DNA from: Polymorphobacter_B sp038225475
Lineage (GTDB): Bacteria; Pseudomonadota; Alphaproteobacteria; Sphingomonadales; Sphingomonadaceae
Assembly: GCA_038225475.1 (NCBI GenBank)
Contig: JBBRRA010000014.1
Coordinates: 1-43,485 of the forward strand
Direction of reading: 5' to 3'
DNA: 43,485 bases
Shown: one piece after another, positions 1 to 8,136 of the stretch
How the letters are laid out: every line of letters starts with the position of its first letter
Position numbering within the stretch: position 1 is the stretch's first letter
Program-made: the position numbers and the translations under genes
Notes under the pieces: generated by a model
Database searches by the model: none
Told to the model about the DNA's origin: nothing
Seen by the model: the letters and a program-made list of their open reading frames with translations, nothing else

Positions 1-1055
1 CTAGTGCCGAACGTATTCGCACTATCGACCTGCGTGGTAGTCAGCAACGCGATCGGCACGTAAAATAGCTGTTCGCTGGTGATGTTGGTCAAAGTCAGGT
101 TGGCCAGCTTGACGGTCGCATCGCGCTGCCCGGTAAACGCCCCCGTGACGGTTGCACCGCTCGGGTCTCCGCCAGCGAAGGACGCCCCTAATTCTTGCCC
201 GGTCGGCCCATAGAACTTGCCGGTGATTGAACCTGCAATGCTGGCGTTCGCGCCGCCATAGAGCATATTGCCCGCAAATGTGCCGTTGACCGCCGATAGT
301 CTGCCGGCCGCGGTAAGTTCGATTCCACCGCCGGTTATGCCGTTCCCGGTCAGCAGACCGGTCTCGGTCACATAGCTGTGTGCCGCGAACACGCCGGCTG
401 CAAAATCTGTACTGAATTCGCCGCGCCCTACGAACGACCGCGGCTCAAAACCAGGCGTCGATGCCAGCCCGAAGACATCGATGCTGAACGCCGCCGTGCC
501 AGTGCGCGGCACGGCGGCAGGTGGGGTATCGAGGCCATAGGTAAACGCAGTAAAAACAGTATCTTGGGTGGTACCGCTCCCCGCGTTCCGCTGCAGGAAG
601 CCAAGGCCGACATATTGCGTCGGAGTGGTGCCTGAATACGGGATTTTGGCCAGCGTCAGATAGTCGTTACCTGTCCCGTTGGGCTTTCTATAGCGGCTCT
701 CGGCTGCGGTGTTGGTCAGGATGTCGGACGGCGCGAAGGATTGGCTGATGCCGCCGCCGGCAATGGTATAACTGTTCGTTCCCACGTCGTAGCTGACAGT
801 CAGAGCAGCTGGCGTGTTCTGGCCTGTGATCGTGGTCTTGGTCGTGAGATCAAACGTCAGCTTGCTCGTCGCGGCGTCGTTGGTGAAGCTCTGGCTGGCC
901 TTGAGATCGGTCAACGTGGTGTTGACCGGCGCCGGCGGTGGAGCGGGAGGCGGCGCCGGCGTGCTAGCGACGCCGCCGTCCCCACCGCACGCGCCGAGCG
1001 CAAAGCCCGCCAGCGCCGGCCAAACGGCAAGCCACGAAATCCGTCCGACGCTCAT
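1..1055 (-). CDS. TbpB-like surface lipoprotein, 3' end missing
   Basis: Reading leftward from the ATG at 1055, an open frame of 351 codons runs off the left edge, so the C-terminus is missing. The N-terminus is a lipoprotein signal: a hydrophobic stretch, then a lipobox LGAC with the lipidated Cys near residue 24, then a Pro/Ala-rich linker. At about residues 275-292 is the motif KFYGPTGQELGASFAGG, which resembles the signature of the transferrin-binding protein B beta-barrel family (TbpB_B_D). Family members are surface lipoproteins, often exported by a Slam protein, that bind host or environmental iron carriers or other ligands. No Slam or partner receptor is visible on this side; one could lie beyond the left edge. 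The assignment rests on one motif plus the lipobox, and the ligand cannot be inferred. Confidence 0.72.
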   Translation of the reverse strand, partial: MSVGRISWLAVWPALAGFALGACGGDGGVASTPAPPPAPPPAPVNTTLTDLKASQSFTNDAATSKLTFDLTTKTTITGQNTPAALTVSYDVGTNSYTIAGGGISQSFAPSDILTNTAAESRYRKPNGTGNDYLTLAKIPYSGTTPTQYVGLGFLQRNAGSGTTQDTVFTAFTYGLDTPPAAVPRTGTAAFSIDVFGLASTPGFEPRSFVGRGEFSTDFAAGVFAAHSYVTETGLLTGNGITGGGIELTAAGRLSAVNGTFAGNMLYGGANASIAGSITGKFYGPTGQELGASFAGGDPSGATVTGAFTGQRDATVKLANLTLTNITSEQLFYVPIALLTTTQVDSANTFGT

Positions 1056-1106
1056 GCGGTTTCCCCTCGGCATGAGGATTACGGATGCCCCGACAGAGCG
1101 TCAATG

Positions 1107-1140
1107 AAAAGCCGGAGGAAGGCGCTCCTCGGCCCGTTTT
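1107..1140 (-). terminator. Possible bidirectional hairpin terminator
   Basis: An imperfect inverted repeat (GCCGGAGGA at 1111-1119 with TCCTCGGC at 1126-1133, one base bulged) is flanked by AAAA at 1107-1110 and TTTT at 1137-1140. On the minus strand the hairpin is followed directly by four U. It could end transcripts coming from the tRNA side before the lipoprotein gene, or be an attenuator in that gene's leader. The U run is short, so this is tentative. Confidence 0.3.
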
Positions 1141-1386
1141 GGCCCGCCCTATTACGATGGGCGACAACCCGTTGCACGGGCGTCCGCTGATTTATCTAAG
1201 GTATCGGCCTTCTTGCGGCCGTTAGCGACCCGGCGGCTCTCAAGATGCGAGGCGGCGAAAGCTGCTGTTCCCGCTTCAGGAGAGTCGCCAGCTACCGACC
1301 CGATGCCGATGTCGCTTCCCGGCGATCGAAGTGGATCCGCAGCACGCCGGTTCAAGCGTGGACTCGCCGATCGCCCGGCCATTCCC

Positions 1387-1512
1387 TTAGGCAATCCCTC
1401 CGTCCATGCGGATAGACCAATCCGTGTCGAGTTCCGGGCTGTAACAGCTGCCCACCAAGGCCGCCACGTCGTCCCGCAACGGAGAAAAATACTGCTCCGT
1501 CAATAGACGTAC
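1387..1512 (-). pseudogene. Probable remnant of a short-chain dehydrogenase C-terminus
   Basis: A minus-strand frame ends in DDVAALVG, then SPELDTDW, then SIRMDGGIA and a TAA stop at 1387-1389. This matches the general C-terminal pattern of short-chain dehydrogenases/reductases, where a DVA.LV.fL.Sp.e segment is followed by ..i.VDGG near the end. Only about 40 residues fit. The Rossmann GxxxGxG motif, the YxxxK motif and the rest of the enzyme are absent, because the tRNA gene begins about 100 bases upstream. I read it as a decayed or truncated gene fragment. A chance resemblance is possible. Confidence 0.4.
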
Positions 1513-1611
1513 CGCCGAATCAAGCGGGGACTGGTGGCGTAGAGACCCGGTTAGGGTCTGCTGCCGATGCGTCAAAACCGGGCAAGCCGCGGAACCAGAT
1601 GGAAAAATGGG

Positions 1612-1687
1612 TGGTGCCGCTTAGAGGACTCGAACCTCCGACCCCATCATTACGAATGATGTGCTCTACCGGCTGAGCTAAAGCGGC
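1612..1687 (-). tRNA. tRNA-Thr (anticodon CGT)
   Basis: On the minus strand a 76-base cloverleaf folds with acceptor GCCGCTT pairing AAGCGGC, a D arm containing TAGCTCAG and GGTAGAGC, and an anticodon stem CATCA/TGATG enclosing the loop TTCGTAA. The T arm is GGAGG TTCGAGT CCTCT, and the discriminator A and CCA are encoded. The anticodon CGT reads the Thr codon ACG, which is common in this high-GC sequence. Confidence 0.95.
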
Positions 1688-1700
1688 AACGATGAGCCCA

Positions 1701-1730
1701 CTAGCAGTCGTGGCTGGCGTACACAAGCAA
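1701..1730 (-). promoter_or_regulatory. Possible promoter of tRNA-Thr
   Basis: On the minus strand TTGCTT (1730-1725) lies 18 bases before TGCTAG (1706-1701), which would place the start about 7 bases before the tRNA 5' end. The -35 element is fair and the -10 element is a poor match to TATAAT. The call rests mainly on position. Confidence 0.28.
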
Positions 1731-1789
1731 GACTCGTGCGGCGCGGTCGTTACCTTTGTGGCGACCGTAATGCCGGAGGACCGTTGGAC

Positions 1790-2392
1790 ATGCACTTGCG
1801 ACACGAGCCGCGATTCGAGTTGCCGCCGCAGATCGCCGTAGATGCCGAACGGCGGCTCTCGGCGCAGGTGCTCGCGTCGTGGGAAACCTGTCGGCTGGAG
1901 GCGTTGCTGCCTGCAGCGGTCGACTTCGACGGGGTATGGCCGTCCGATATCCGCAAGCACATGATTCGCGTGCGCCTTACTGCGGAGGGTGATTTCGAGA
2001 TCACCACGATCAGCACGGCAGTCGCGTCTGCATTTTCGCTGCGGATCGGGAGGCTCGTGACGGGGCGCGTGAGCCGTCTGTCGTCGCGGCTTGCGATGAC
2101 GATGGCCACCGTGCGGCAAACGCTGCGCCCGGCGCAATTCGAGGCGACGTTAGCCGGTGCCGAGCCCGGCCTGAGGATGTTGACGCGCGCCGTCGTGCTG
2201 CCGCTTGCCGGCCCCGACGGCCGATTTTCCGAAGCTGCGGCCGTGGTCACCTGGAAGCGCGCGCTCAGTCCGGCGGCGCATGTCGGCTTGCAACGCGAGA
2301 TCGACTTGGCACTTGCGACGGGGGCTGGCCTGCGGGCGCGCATCGATGCGTTCGCGACCGATGCACCGCCTGTCATGATTGCCGCGTCTTAG
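1790..2392 (+). CDS. PAS-like protein upstream of glutamate dehydrogenase
   Basis: This 200-residue soluble protein has no signal peptide or membrane segment. The ATG at 1790 is chosen because GGAGG lies 10 bases upstream (1775-1779); an upstream in-frame start at 1736 lacks this and crowds the divergent tRNA promoter. The layout (a Trp near residue 31, LLPAAVDFDGVWPSDIRKH, a middle ending in GRLVTGR, and a strand VVLPLAGPDGRF) resembles the single-PAS proteins common in alphaproteobacteria (PAS_5 type), but the match is loose. Its end lies inside the sequence between the two possible starts of gdhB, so the two genes are probably co-transcribed. A regulatory or sensory role linked to glutamate catabolism is inference only. 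Confidence 0.7.
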   Translation: MHLRHEPRFELPPQIAVDAERRLSAQVLASWETCRLEALLPAAVDFDGVWPSDIRKHMIRVRLTAEGDFEITTISTAVASAFSLRIGRLVTGRVSRLSSRLAMTMATVRQTLRPAQFEATLAGAEPGLRMLTRAVVLPLAGPDGRFSEAAAVVTWKRALSPAAHVGLQREIDLALATGAGLRARIDAFATDAPPVMIAAS

Positions 2393-2450
2393 CTTGTCGA
2401 TCAACGACGCGCGCCGCATAAGCGCGGGCGAACGGCAGCGGAGGCTGACA

Positions 2451-5400
2451 GTGACTACCGGCACGAACGACCTGGCCGCAGAGGATTCGAGCGCGGCAGC
2501 GCTGGCGCACGCCCTGTTCGACACCGCACTTCCCGGCGAGACCGATCACCTCGATGGCGCTGCGAAGGAACGCATTATCGCGCTGGTCACGCGAACTGCA
2601 GCGCAGCGCGCGCCGGGTCAGGCGGCCGTCATGCTCGACGACGGTGCCGACAGCGCCCGTCGCCGGCTGTCGCTGGCAATCATCAACGACGATATGCCAT
2701 TTCTTGTGGACTCGGTTTCGTCGGCGATCACCGCGGCGGGAATCGGCATCGACCGGCTTCTGCATCCGATCGTCGATGTCGAGCGCGACAGCGACGGCAA
2801 GCTGGTGCGGATCATCAGCGGCGGCATCGGCACATCGGCTCGCAGCAGCCGCGAATCGATCATTTATATCGAACTCGAGCGCGCCGGTGCGAAGGTCCGG
2901 ACGGAACTGCTCGAGCGCTTGCGCCACGTTCTGGCCGATGTGCGCGCCGCTGTGAACGATTGGCCCGCGATGCTCGCGTTGCTGCACGCGACCACCAAAT
3001 CGCTCGGCGAGAATCCACCGCCGATCGCACCGCACCTCAGCGCCGAGACAATGGCATTTCTCGAATGGCTCGCAGCGGACAATTTCACGCTGCTCGGCGC
3101 GCGGCGCTATGAATTGTCGCAAGGGGCTGCATCGGCACCCGGGCTGGGGCTGCTACGCGACGACGACTATGCATTGTGGGTTGACGGCGACACCGCAACG
3201 CCGCCGCCGGTTGAGCGCTTTCTTGGTTCGTCCGACCCGCTGCTGATCACGAAGGTCGGCGCGCTGTCGACGGTCCATCGCCGCGTCAACGCCGATCTGG
3301 TCATCGTCAAAAGCTTCGACCGCGACGGTCGCGCGGTCGCCGAAACCCGCTTCGTCGGACTGTTCACCAGTGCGGCACTGGCGACGTCGCCACGGCTGGT
3401 TCCGCTGCTACGCCGCAAAGTCGGCACCGTCATCGATACCCTGGGGTTCGATGCCCGCGGCCATACCGGCAAGGCATTGGTGCATGTCATCGAGGGCTTT
3501 CCGCGCGAGGAATTGTTCGAAGCGACGCCCGAACGGCTGCGCACGATGGCGCTTGGGCTGTTGTCGCTGCTCGACCGGCCGCGCCCCAAGCTGTTTGCGC
3601 GCGCCGACGCGCTCGGGCGGTTTGTCTCGGTGCTCGTCTATGTACCGCGCGATGCCTATACGAGCGGGGTGCGTGAAGGCGTCGGCGCGATGCTTGCCGA
3701 AGCGCTCGGTGGCCGGCTGACGCGGTACGAAGTCGAACTGCGGGCCGAGGGGCTGGCGCGCGTGCACTATATCATCGCCACGCCCGGCGGTGCGGCGTTG
3801 ATCGACGAGGCGGCGCTCGACGCGCGTCTCAACCTGCTCGTGCGCGGTTGGGACGAGGCGCTCGAAGCGGCGCTCGATACGCTTGCCGGACCAACGCGCG
3901 CTGCGCGGCTGCGGCTGACCTATGCCAAATTATTCTCCGCGAGTTACCGGTCGCAATATAGCGCCGCCGAGGCCGCAACCGATATCGTCCACCTGACCGG
4001 GCTCGCCGATTCGGGGGCGCGCGATGTCCAGCTTTATCGCCGTGACCGCGACGCTCCGCATCAGCTGCGGCTCAAAATCTATCGGCTGGGCGAGATCATC
4101 CCGCTGTCGGATGCCGTGCCGGTGCTCGAGAATTTCGGCTTGCGGGTCATCGAGGAGTTTCCGTTCGATCTCGACGGTGGCAAGCTCGGGTGGATCCACG
4201 ACTTCCTGCTCGAGGCGACCGACAGCAGCACGATCCTCGATATCGATGCGCTGCGGTCGCGCGTCGAACCGGCGCTAAAGGCGGTCCTTCTGGGGCTCCA
4301 GGAAAACGACGGGTTCAACGCGTTGGTCATCGCGGCCGATCTCGACGCCGAAACCGCCGGCTGGTTGCGCGCCTATTTCCGTTATTTGCGCCAGACCGGC
4401 GTCACTTATGGGCTGATGACCGTCGTCGATGCCTTGCGCCGCTATCCCGAACTGACACGCGAACTGGTCGCTTTGTTTTGCGCACGCTTCGGTCCCGACG
4501 CCGCCGACCGCGAGGGCACTGCCATTCTGGGCCGAATCGAAGCCGGGCTGAGCGCGGTCGGCGCGATAGACGACGATCGGATTCTACGGCTGTACCGCGC
4601 GGTCATTCTCGCTACGCTTCGCACCAACGCCTTTGTCGATAATGGCCCCGAGGCGCTGGCGTTCAAGCTCGACAGCCATGCCGTGCCTAATTTGCCGCCG
4701 CCGGTGCCGTATCGCGAAATCTGGGTGTTCAGCCGCCGGGTCGAGGGCATTCACCTGCGCGGCGGCCCGATCGCACGCGGCGGACTCCGGTGGTCCGATC
4801 GCCGCGACGATTTCCGAACCGAGGTGCTTGGCCTCGTCAAGGCGCAAAAGGTCAAGAACACGGTTATCGTACCGACCGGTGCGAAGGGTGGTTTTTACCC
4901 CAAGCTGTTGCCCGCGCCGGCCAGCCGCGACGCGTGGCTTGCCGAAGGCACCGAGGCGTACAAGGTGTTCGTCCGTGCGCTGTTGTCGTTGACCGATAAT
5001 CTGGCCCCCGACGGCAGCAACATCGCGCCTGCGGGCGTCGTCTGCCATGACGCGCCCGACCCGTACCTCGTTGTCGCCGCCGACAAAGGCACGGCGACCT
5101 TTTCCGACACGGCAAATGCGATCAGCCTCGCGCACGGGTTCTGGCTGGGCGATGCGTTCGCAAGCGGTGGGCAGTTCGGCTATGATCACAAGGCGATGGC
5201 GATCACCGCGCGCGGCGCGTGGATTTCGGTGCAACGCCACTTCCGCGAAATGGGCGTCGATGTGCAGACGGTGCCGGTGCGCGTGGTCGGGGTCGGCGAC
5301 ATGTCGGGCGATGTGTTCGGCAATGGCATGCTGTTGTCGCGTAGCCTGCGCCTGATCGCGGCATTCGATCATCGCCATATCTTTCTCGATCCGACGCCCG

Positions 5401-7160
5401 ATGCCGCCGTCAGCTTCGCCGAGCGCGAACGATTGTTCGCGTTGCCGCGGTCGTCGTGGGATGACTATGACAAGGCGCTGCTGTCGAAGGGTGGCGACGT
5501 CGTGCCGCGCAGCCAGAAATCGATCGCGATCACGCCGCAGGTGCAGACAGCGCTCGGCATTACCGCCACGACGTTGTCGCCGTCTGAACTGATCGTTGCG
5601 ATTTTGCGCGCGCCGGTCGATCTGCTCTGGTTTGGCGGCATCGGCACCTATGTGAAGGCAGCCTCCGAAAGCCATGCCGATGTCGGTGACCGCGCCAATG
5701 ACGCGCATCGGATCAACGGCGCCGCGATCGGAGCGAAGGTGGTCGGCGAAGGCGCGAACCTGGGGCTGACGCAGGCCGGACGCATCGAATATGCCGGGCT
5801 CGGCGGGCGGCTCAATACCGACTTCATCGATAATAGCGCCGGGGTCGATTGTTCGGACAACGAGGTCAATATCAAGATCGCGCTCAATCCCGAGGTTGCC
5901 GCCGATCGCCTGACCGAGGCGGCACGCAATGCGCTGCTGGTCGAAATGACAGACGATGTCGCAGCGCTCGTGCTCCGTGATAACCTATTGCAAACGCAGG
6001 CGTTGTCGATTGCAGAACGCGGCGGCGTGGCCGCACTGCCCGGCCATATCCGGCTGATCCAGATGCTCGAAGCCAGCGCCGCCGGGCTGGACCGCGCCGT
6101 CGAGGGACTGGCCAGCGACGAGACGTTATTGCAGCGCGGGCGCACCGGCCACGGCCTGGAACGGCCCGAACTCGCGGTGGTCATGGCCTATGCCAAGATG
6201 GCGGTTTACGACGCGCTGGTGATCAGCCCGGTCTGCGACGACGCACTGCTCCACCCCGATCTGATCGCCGCTTTTCCGGACGCGATGGCCGAACGGTTTC
6301 CCAGCGCGATCGACGAACACCGGCTGCGTCGCGAACTGATCGCGACCAAGCTTGCCAACGAGCTCATCAATCGCGGCGGGCTGACACTGCCGTTCGAGCT
6401 GGCGGACGAAATCGACGTCGATCTGGCGGCGGTTGGCGGTGCATTCGTCGCGGCGCGGGACCTGTTCGGGTTTCGCGCGCTGTGGTCGGCGATCGATGCC
6501 CCCGAGGTCGCTGGCGGGGTGCAGCTTGAGTTACATGGCCATGCGATTGCGGCGTTGCGGACGCAGATGGCCGATTTGTTGCGGGCCGGCGGCGGGGTCA
6601 TGCCGGCGGCGCTGGTGACCAAGCTGCGTCCCGGGGTCGAGCGGTTGGCCGGCAGCCTCGACGCGCTGTTGCGCCCGGCGCCGCGGCTGCACCTCGACAA
6701 ATTCGCGGCGTCGCTTGCTAGCGCGGGCGCACCGATCGATGTGGCCACGCCGCTGGTGCGGATTACGGCGCTCGACGGCGCGGTCGGTGTCGGGCTGCTC
6801 GCTGCCGAACATGGGCTCGATGCGGCGGCAACGGCGGCGGCGTATACCGATCTCGGCGACGCGCTCGGCCTCGACTGGGCCAAGGGGGCGGCCGCTGCGC
6901 TCGTGCTGACCGATCCATGGGAACGTCTGCTACAGGCCGGGCTGGTTCGCGATTTCGAGCAGCTTCGGCTCGATCTGTTGCGCAACATCACGCCCGAACG
7001 GGGTGATCCCGGCGCTGCGGCAGCCGGTTGGCTGGCCGCCAATGCCGAGCGCGTGCTGCGGATTGCGTCCACCGCAGCGCGGTTGCGGAGCGCGCCTATG
7101 GTAACCACCGCGATGTTGGCGCACCTCGCCAGCCTCGCCCGCAGCGGGCTGGTGACGTGA
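2451..7160 (+). CDS. gdhB: NAD-specific glutamate dehydrogenase, giant form
   Basis: This enzyme of about 1,569 residues belongs to the very large (about 180 kDa) NAD-dependent glutamate dehydrogenases, which oxidatively deaminate glutamate to 2-oxoglutarate in the cytoplasm. The family has an N-terminal ACT-like regulatory region, a central catalytic domain and a long C-terminal helical part. The catalytic region is clear: RGGPIARGGLRWSDR near residue 770, TGAKGGFYPK near 810 with the conserved Lys, and GVGDMSGDVFGNGM near 947 in the nucleotide-binding part. I prefer the GTG at 2451, which follows GGAGG at 2440-2444 by six bases. An ATG at 2379 would add 24 residues and overlap the upstream gene but has no ribosome site. 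The length is normal for the family and no key motif is missing. Confidence 0.95.
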   Translation: MTTGTNDLAAEDSSAAALAHALFDTALPGETDHLDGAAKERIIALVTRTAAQRAPGQAAVMLDDGADSARRRLSLAIINDDMPFLVDSVSSAITAAGIGIDRLLHPIVDVERDSDGKLVRIISGGIGTSARSSRESIIYIELERAGAKVRTELLERLRHVLADVRAAVNDWPAMLALLHATTKSLGENPPPIAPHLSAETMAFLEWLAADNFTLLGARRYELSQGAASAPGLGLLRDDDYALWVDGDTATPPPVERFLGSSDPLLITKVGALSTVHRRVNADLVIVKSFDRDGRAVAETRFVGLFTSAALATSPRLVPLLRRKVGTVIDTLGFDARGHTGKALVHVIEGFPREELFEATPERLRTMALGLLSLLDRPRPKLFARADALGRFVSVLVYVPRDAYTSGVREGVGAMLAEALGGRLTRYEVELRAEGLARVHYIIATPGGAALIDEAALDARLNLLVRGWDEALEAALDTLAGPTRAARLRLTYAKLFSASYRSQYSAAEAATDIVHLTGLADSGARDVQLYRRDRDAPHQLRLKIYRLGEIIPLSDAVPVLENFGLRVIEEFPFDLDGGKLGWIHDFLLEATDSSTILDIDALRSRVEPALKAVLLGLQENDGFNALVIAADLDAETAGWLRAYFRYLRQTGVTYGLMTVVDALRRYPELTRELVALFCARFGPDAADREGTAILGRIEAGLSAVGAIDDDRILRLYRAVILATLRTNAFVDNGPEALAFKLDSHAVPNLPPPVPYREIWVFSRRVEGIHLRGGPIARGGLRWSDRRDDFRTEVLGLVKAQKVKNTVIVPTGAKGGFYPKLLPAPASRDAWLAEGTEAYKVFVRALLSLTDNLAPDGSNIAPAGVVCHDAPDPYLVVAADKGTATFSDTANAISLAHGFWLGDAFASGGQFGYDHKAMAITARGAWISVQRHFREMGVDVQTVPVRVVGVGDMSGDVFGNGMLLSRSLRLIAAFDHRHIFLDPTPDAAVSFAERERLFALPRSSWDDYDKALLSKGGDVVPRSQKSIAITPQVQTALGITATTLSPSELIVAILRAPVDLLWFGGIGTYVKAASESHADVGDRANDAHRINGAAIGAKVVGEGANLGLTQAGRIEYAGLGGRLNTDFIDNSAGVDCSDNEVNIKIALNPEVAADRLTEAARNALLVEMTDDVAALVLRDNLLQTQALSIAERGGVAALPGHIRLIQMLEASAAGLDRAVEGLASDETLLQRGRTGHGLERPELAVVMAYAKMAVYDALVISPVCDDALLHPDLIAAFPDAMAERFPSAIDEHRLRRELIATKLANELINRGGLTLPFELADEIDVDLAAVGGAFVAARDLFGFRALWSAIDAPEVAGGVQLELHGHAIAALRTQMADLLRAGGGVMPAALVTKLRPGVERLAGSLDALLRPAPRLHLDKFAASLASAGAPIDVATPLVRITALDGAVGVGLLAAEHGLDAAATAAAYTDLGDALGLDWAKGAAAALVLTDPWERLLQAGLVRDFEQLRLDLLRNITPERGDPGAAAAGWLAANAERVLRIASTAARLRSAPMVTTAMLAHLASLARSGLVT

Positions 7161-7170
7161 TGCCGGCCGC

Positions 7171-8136
7171 TTAGGGTTCGGGCGTATCGTCGGCGACCTG
7201 CCAAAGGTGCAGCCCGAACAGCGAGGCGGCATCGGTCCATGCGGCGACCGGGCTCCAGCCGCTCGCCCGCGCCAGCAGGCGCGCTTCGTCGAGCGTCCAT
7301 TTATAGCTGTTCTCGGTATGGATCGTCTCGCCCTTAGCCATGCTGAACCGTTCCCCAAGCACGGACAAGCTAGTGTCCTCGAGCGCTTCGAGGTGCATTT
7401 CGATCCGGCCCTCATCGGCGTTCCAACGCGCGCGGTGGGCGAACACCGCGAGGTCGATGGTGCCCCGGAGTTCACGGTTGATCCGCACGAGCAGGTTCAT
7501 ATTGAACGCGGCGGTGACGCCCTGCGCGTCGTCATAGGCCGCCTCGAGCCGTTCGCGGTCCTTGCGCAGGTCGAGGCCGATAACGAGCCAGCTCCCGGCA
7601 CCGAGCGTGCCCGCGAATGCTCGCAGCAAGTCGATCGCGGCTCCCGGCCCGGCATTGCCCAACGTCGAGCCGGGGAAGAACCCCAGCTTGGGCCGCGCCG
7701 CGGCGCCCGGCGGCAGCTTGAGCGGCTGCGTAAAGTCGGCGGCCACTGGCCAGACCGGCAAGCCTGGCAGCTTGGCGGCCAAATCATCGGCCGCCATCTG
7801 CAGAAACTCGGCTGAAATATCGATCGGGACATAGCCGCTGGCTTGCACCGCGCGGAGCAATTGCGGCGTCTTGAGTGACGAGCCCGAGCCGAACTCGACC
7901 ATGACCCGGCCCGGGCCGACGGCTGCGGCGATGGCGGCGCTATGCTCGGCGAGCAAGCCGATTTCGGTGCGCGTCGGATAATATTCCGGCAGCCGCGTGA
8001 TCGCCTCGAACAGCTCGGAGCCTTCCTGGTCATAGAAATAGCGCGCCGGGATAGTCTTGCGCGTCGCAGCCAGGCCGCGCAGTACAGCCTCGGCAAAATC
8101 GTCGCTGCTTCCGGGATCGGGGACGATGTGAAGCAT
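7171..8136 (-). CDS. egtD: L-histidine N-alpha-methyltransferase (ergothioneine)
   Basis: This 321-residue enzyme transfers three methyl groups from S-adenosylmethionine to the alpha-amino group of histidine, making hercynine, the first intermediate of ergothioneine. Visible landmarks are RYFYDQEGSELFEAIT near residue 33, the substrate-contacting stretch LPEYYPTRTE near 50, the SAM-binding VEFGSGSSLKT near 80, and DISAEFL. The length equals the usual EgtD size. The ATG at 8136 overlaps the stop of egtB by one base (TGATG), so the two are translationally coupled. Its stop lies ten bases from that of the convergent gdhB. EgtA and EgtC are not nearby, and many proteobacteria lack them. Confidence 0.94.
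   Translation of the reverse strand: MLHIVPDPGSSDDFAEAVLRGLAATRKTIPARYFYDQEGSELFEAITRLPEYYPTRTEIGLLAEHSAAIAAAVGPGRVMVEFGSGSSLKTPQLLRAVQASGYVPIDISAEFLQMAADDLAAKLPGLPVWPVAADFTQPLKLPPGAAARPKLGFFPGSTLGNAGPGAAIDLLRAFAGTLGAGSWLVIGLDLRKDRERLEAAYDDAQGVTAAFNMNLLVRINRELRGTIDLAVFAHRARWNADEGRIEMHLEALEDTSLSVLGERFSMAKGETIHTENSYKWTLDEARLLARASGWSPVAAWTDAASLFGLHLWQVADDTPEP

Larger units (their letters stand above)
1056..1611. other. Gene-poor stretch between the lipoprotein gene and tRNA-Thr
   Basis: This 556-base stretch has no convincing intact gene. Several short open frames occur on both strands, but none has a good ribosome site or a recognisable product. It contains a bulged hairpin near 1111-1133 and a short minus-strand frame ending at 1387 that resembles the tail of a short-chain dehydrogenase; both are listed separately. 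It lies directly beyond the 3' end of a tRNA gene, a position where integrated elements often leave remnants. Confidence 0.6.

Noticed and set aside
1213..1506. Plus-strand 97-codon frame in the gene-poor stretch
   Set aside because: No ribosome site, Arg-rich random-looking composition and no similarity; the opposite strand gives the better (SDR-like) signal.
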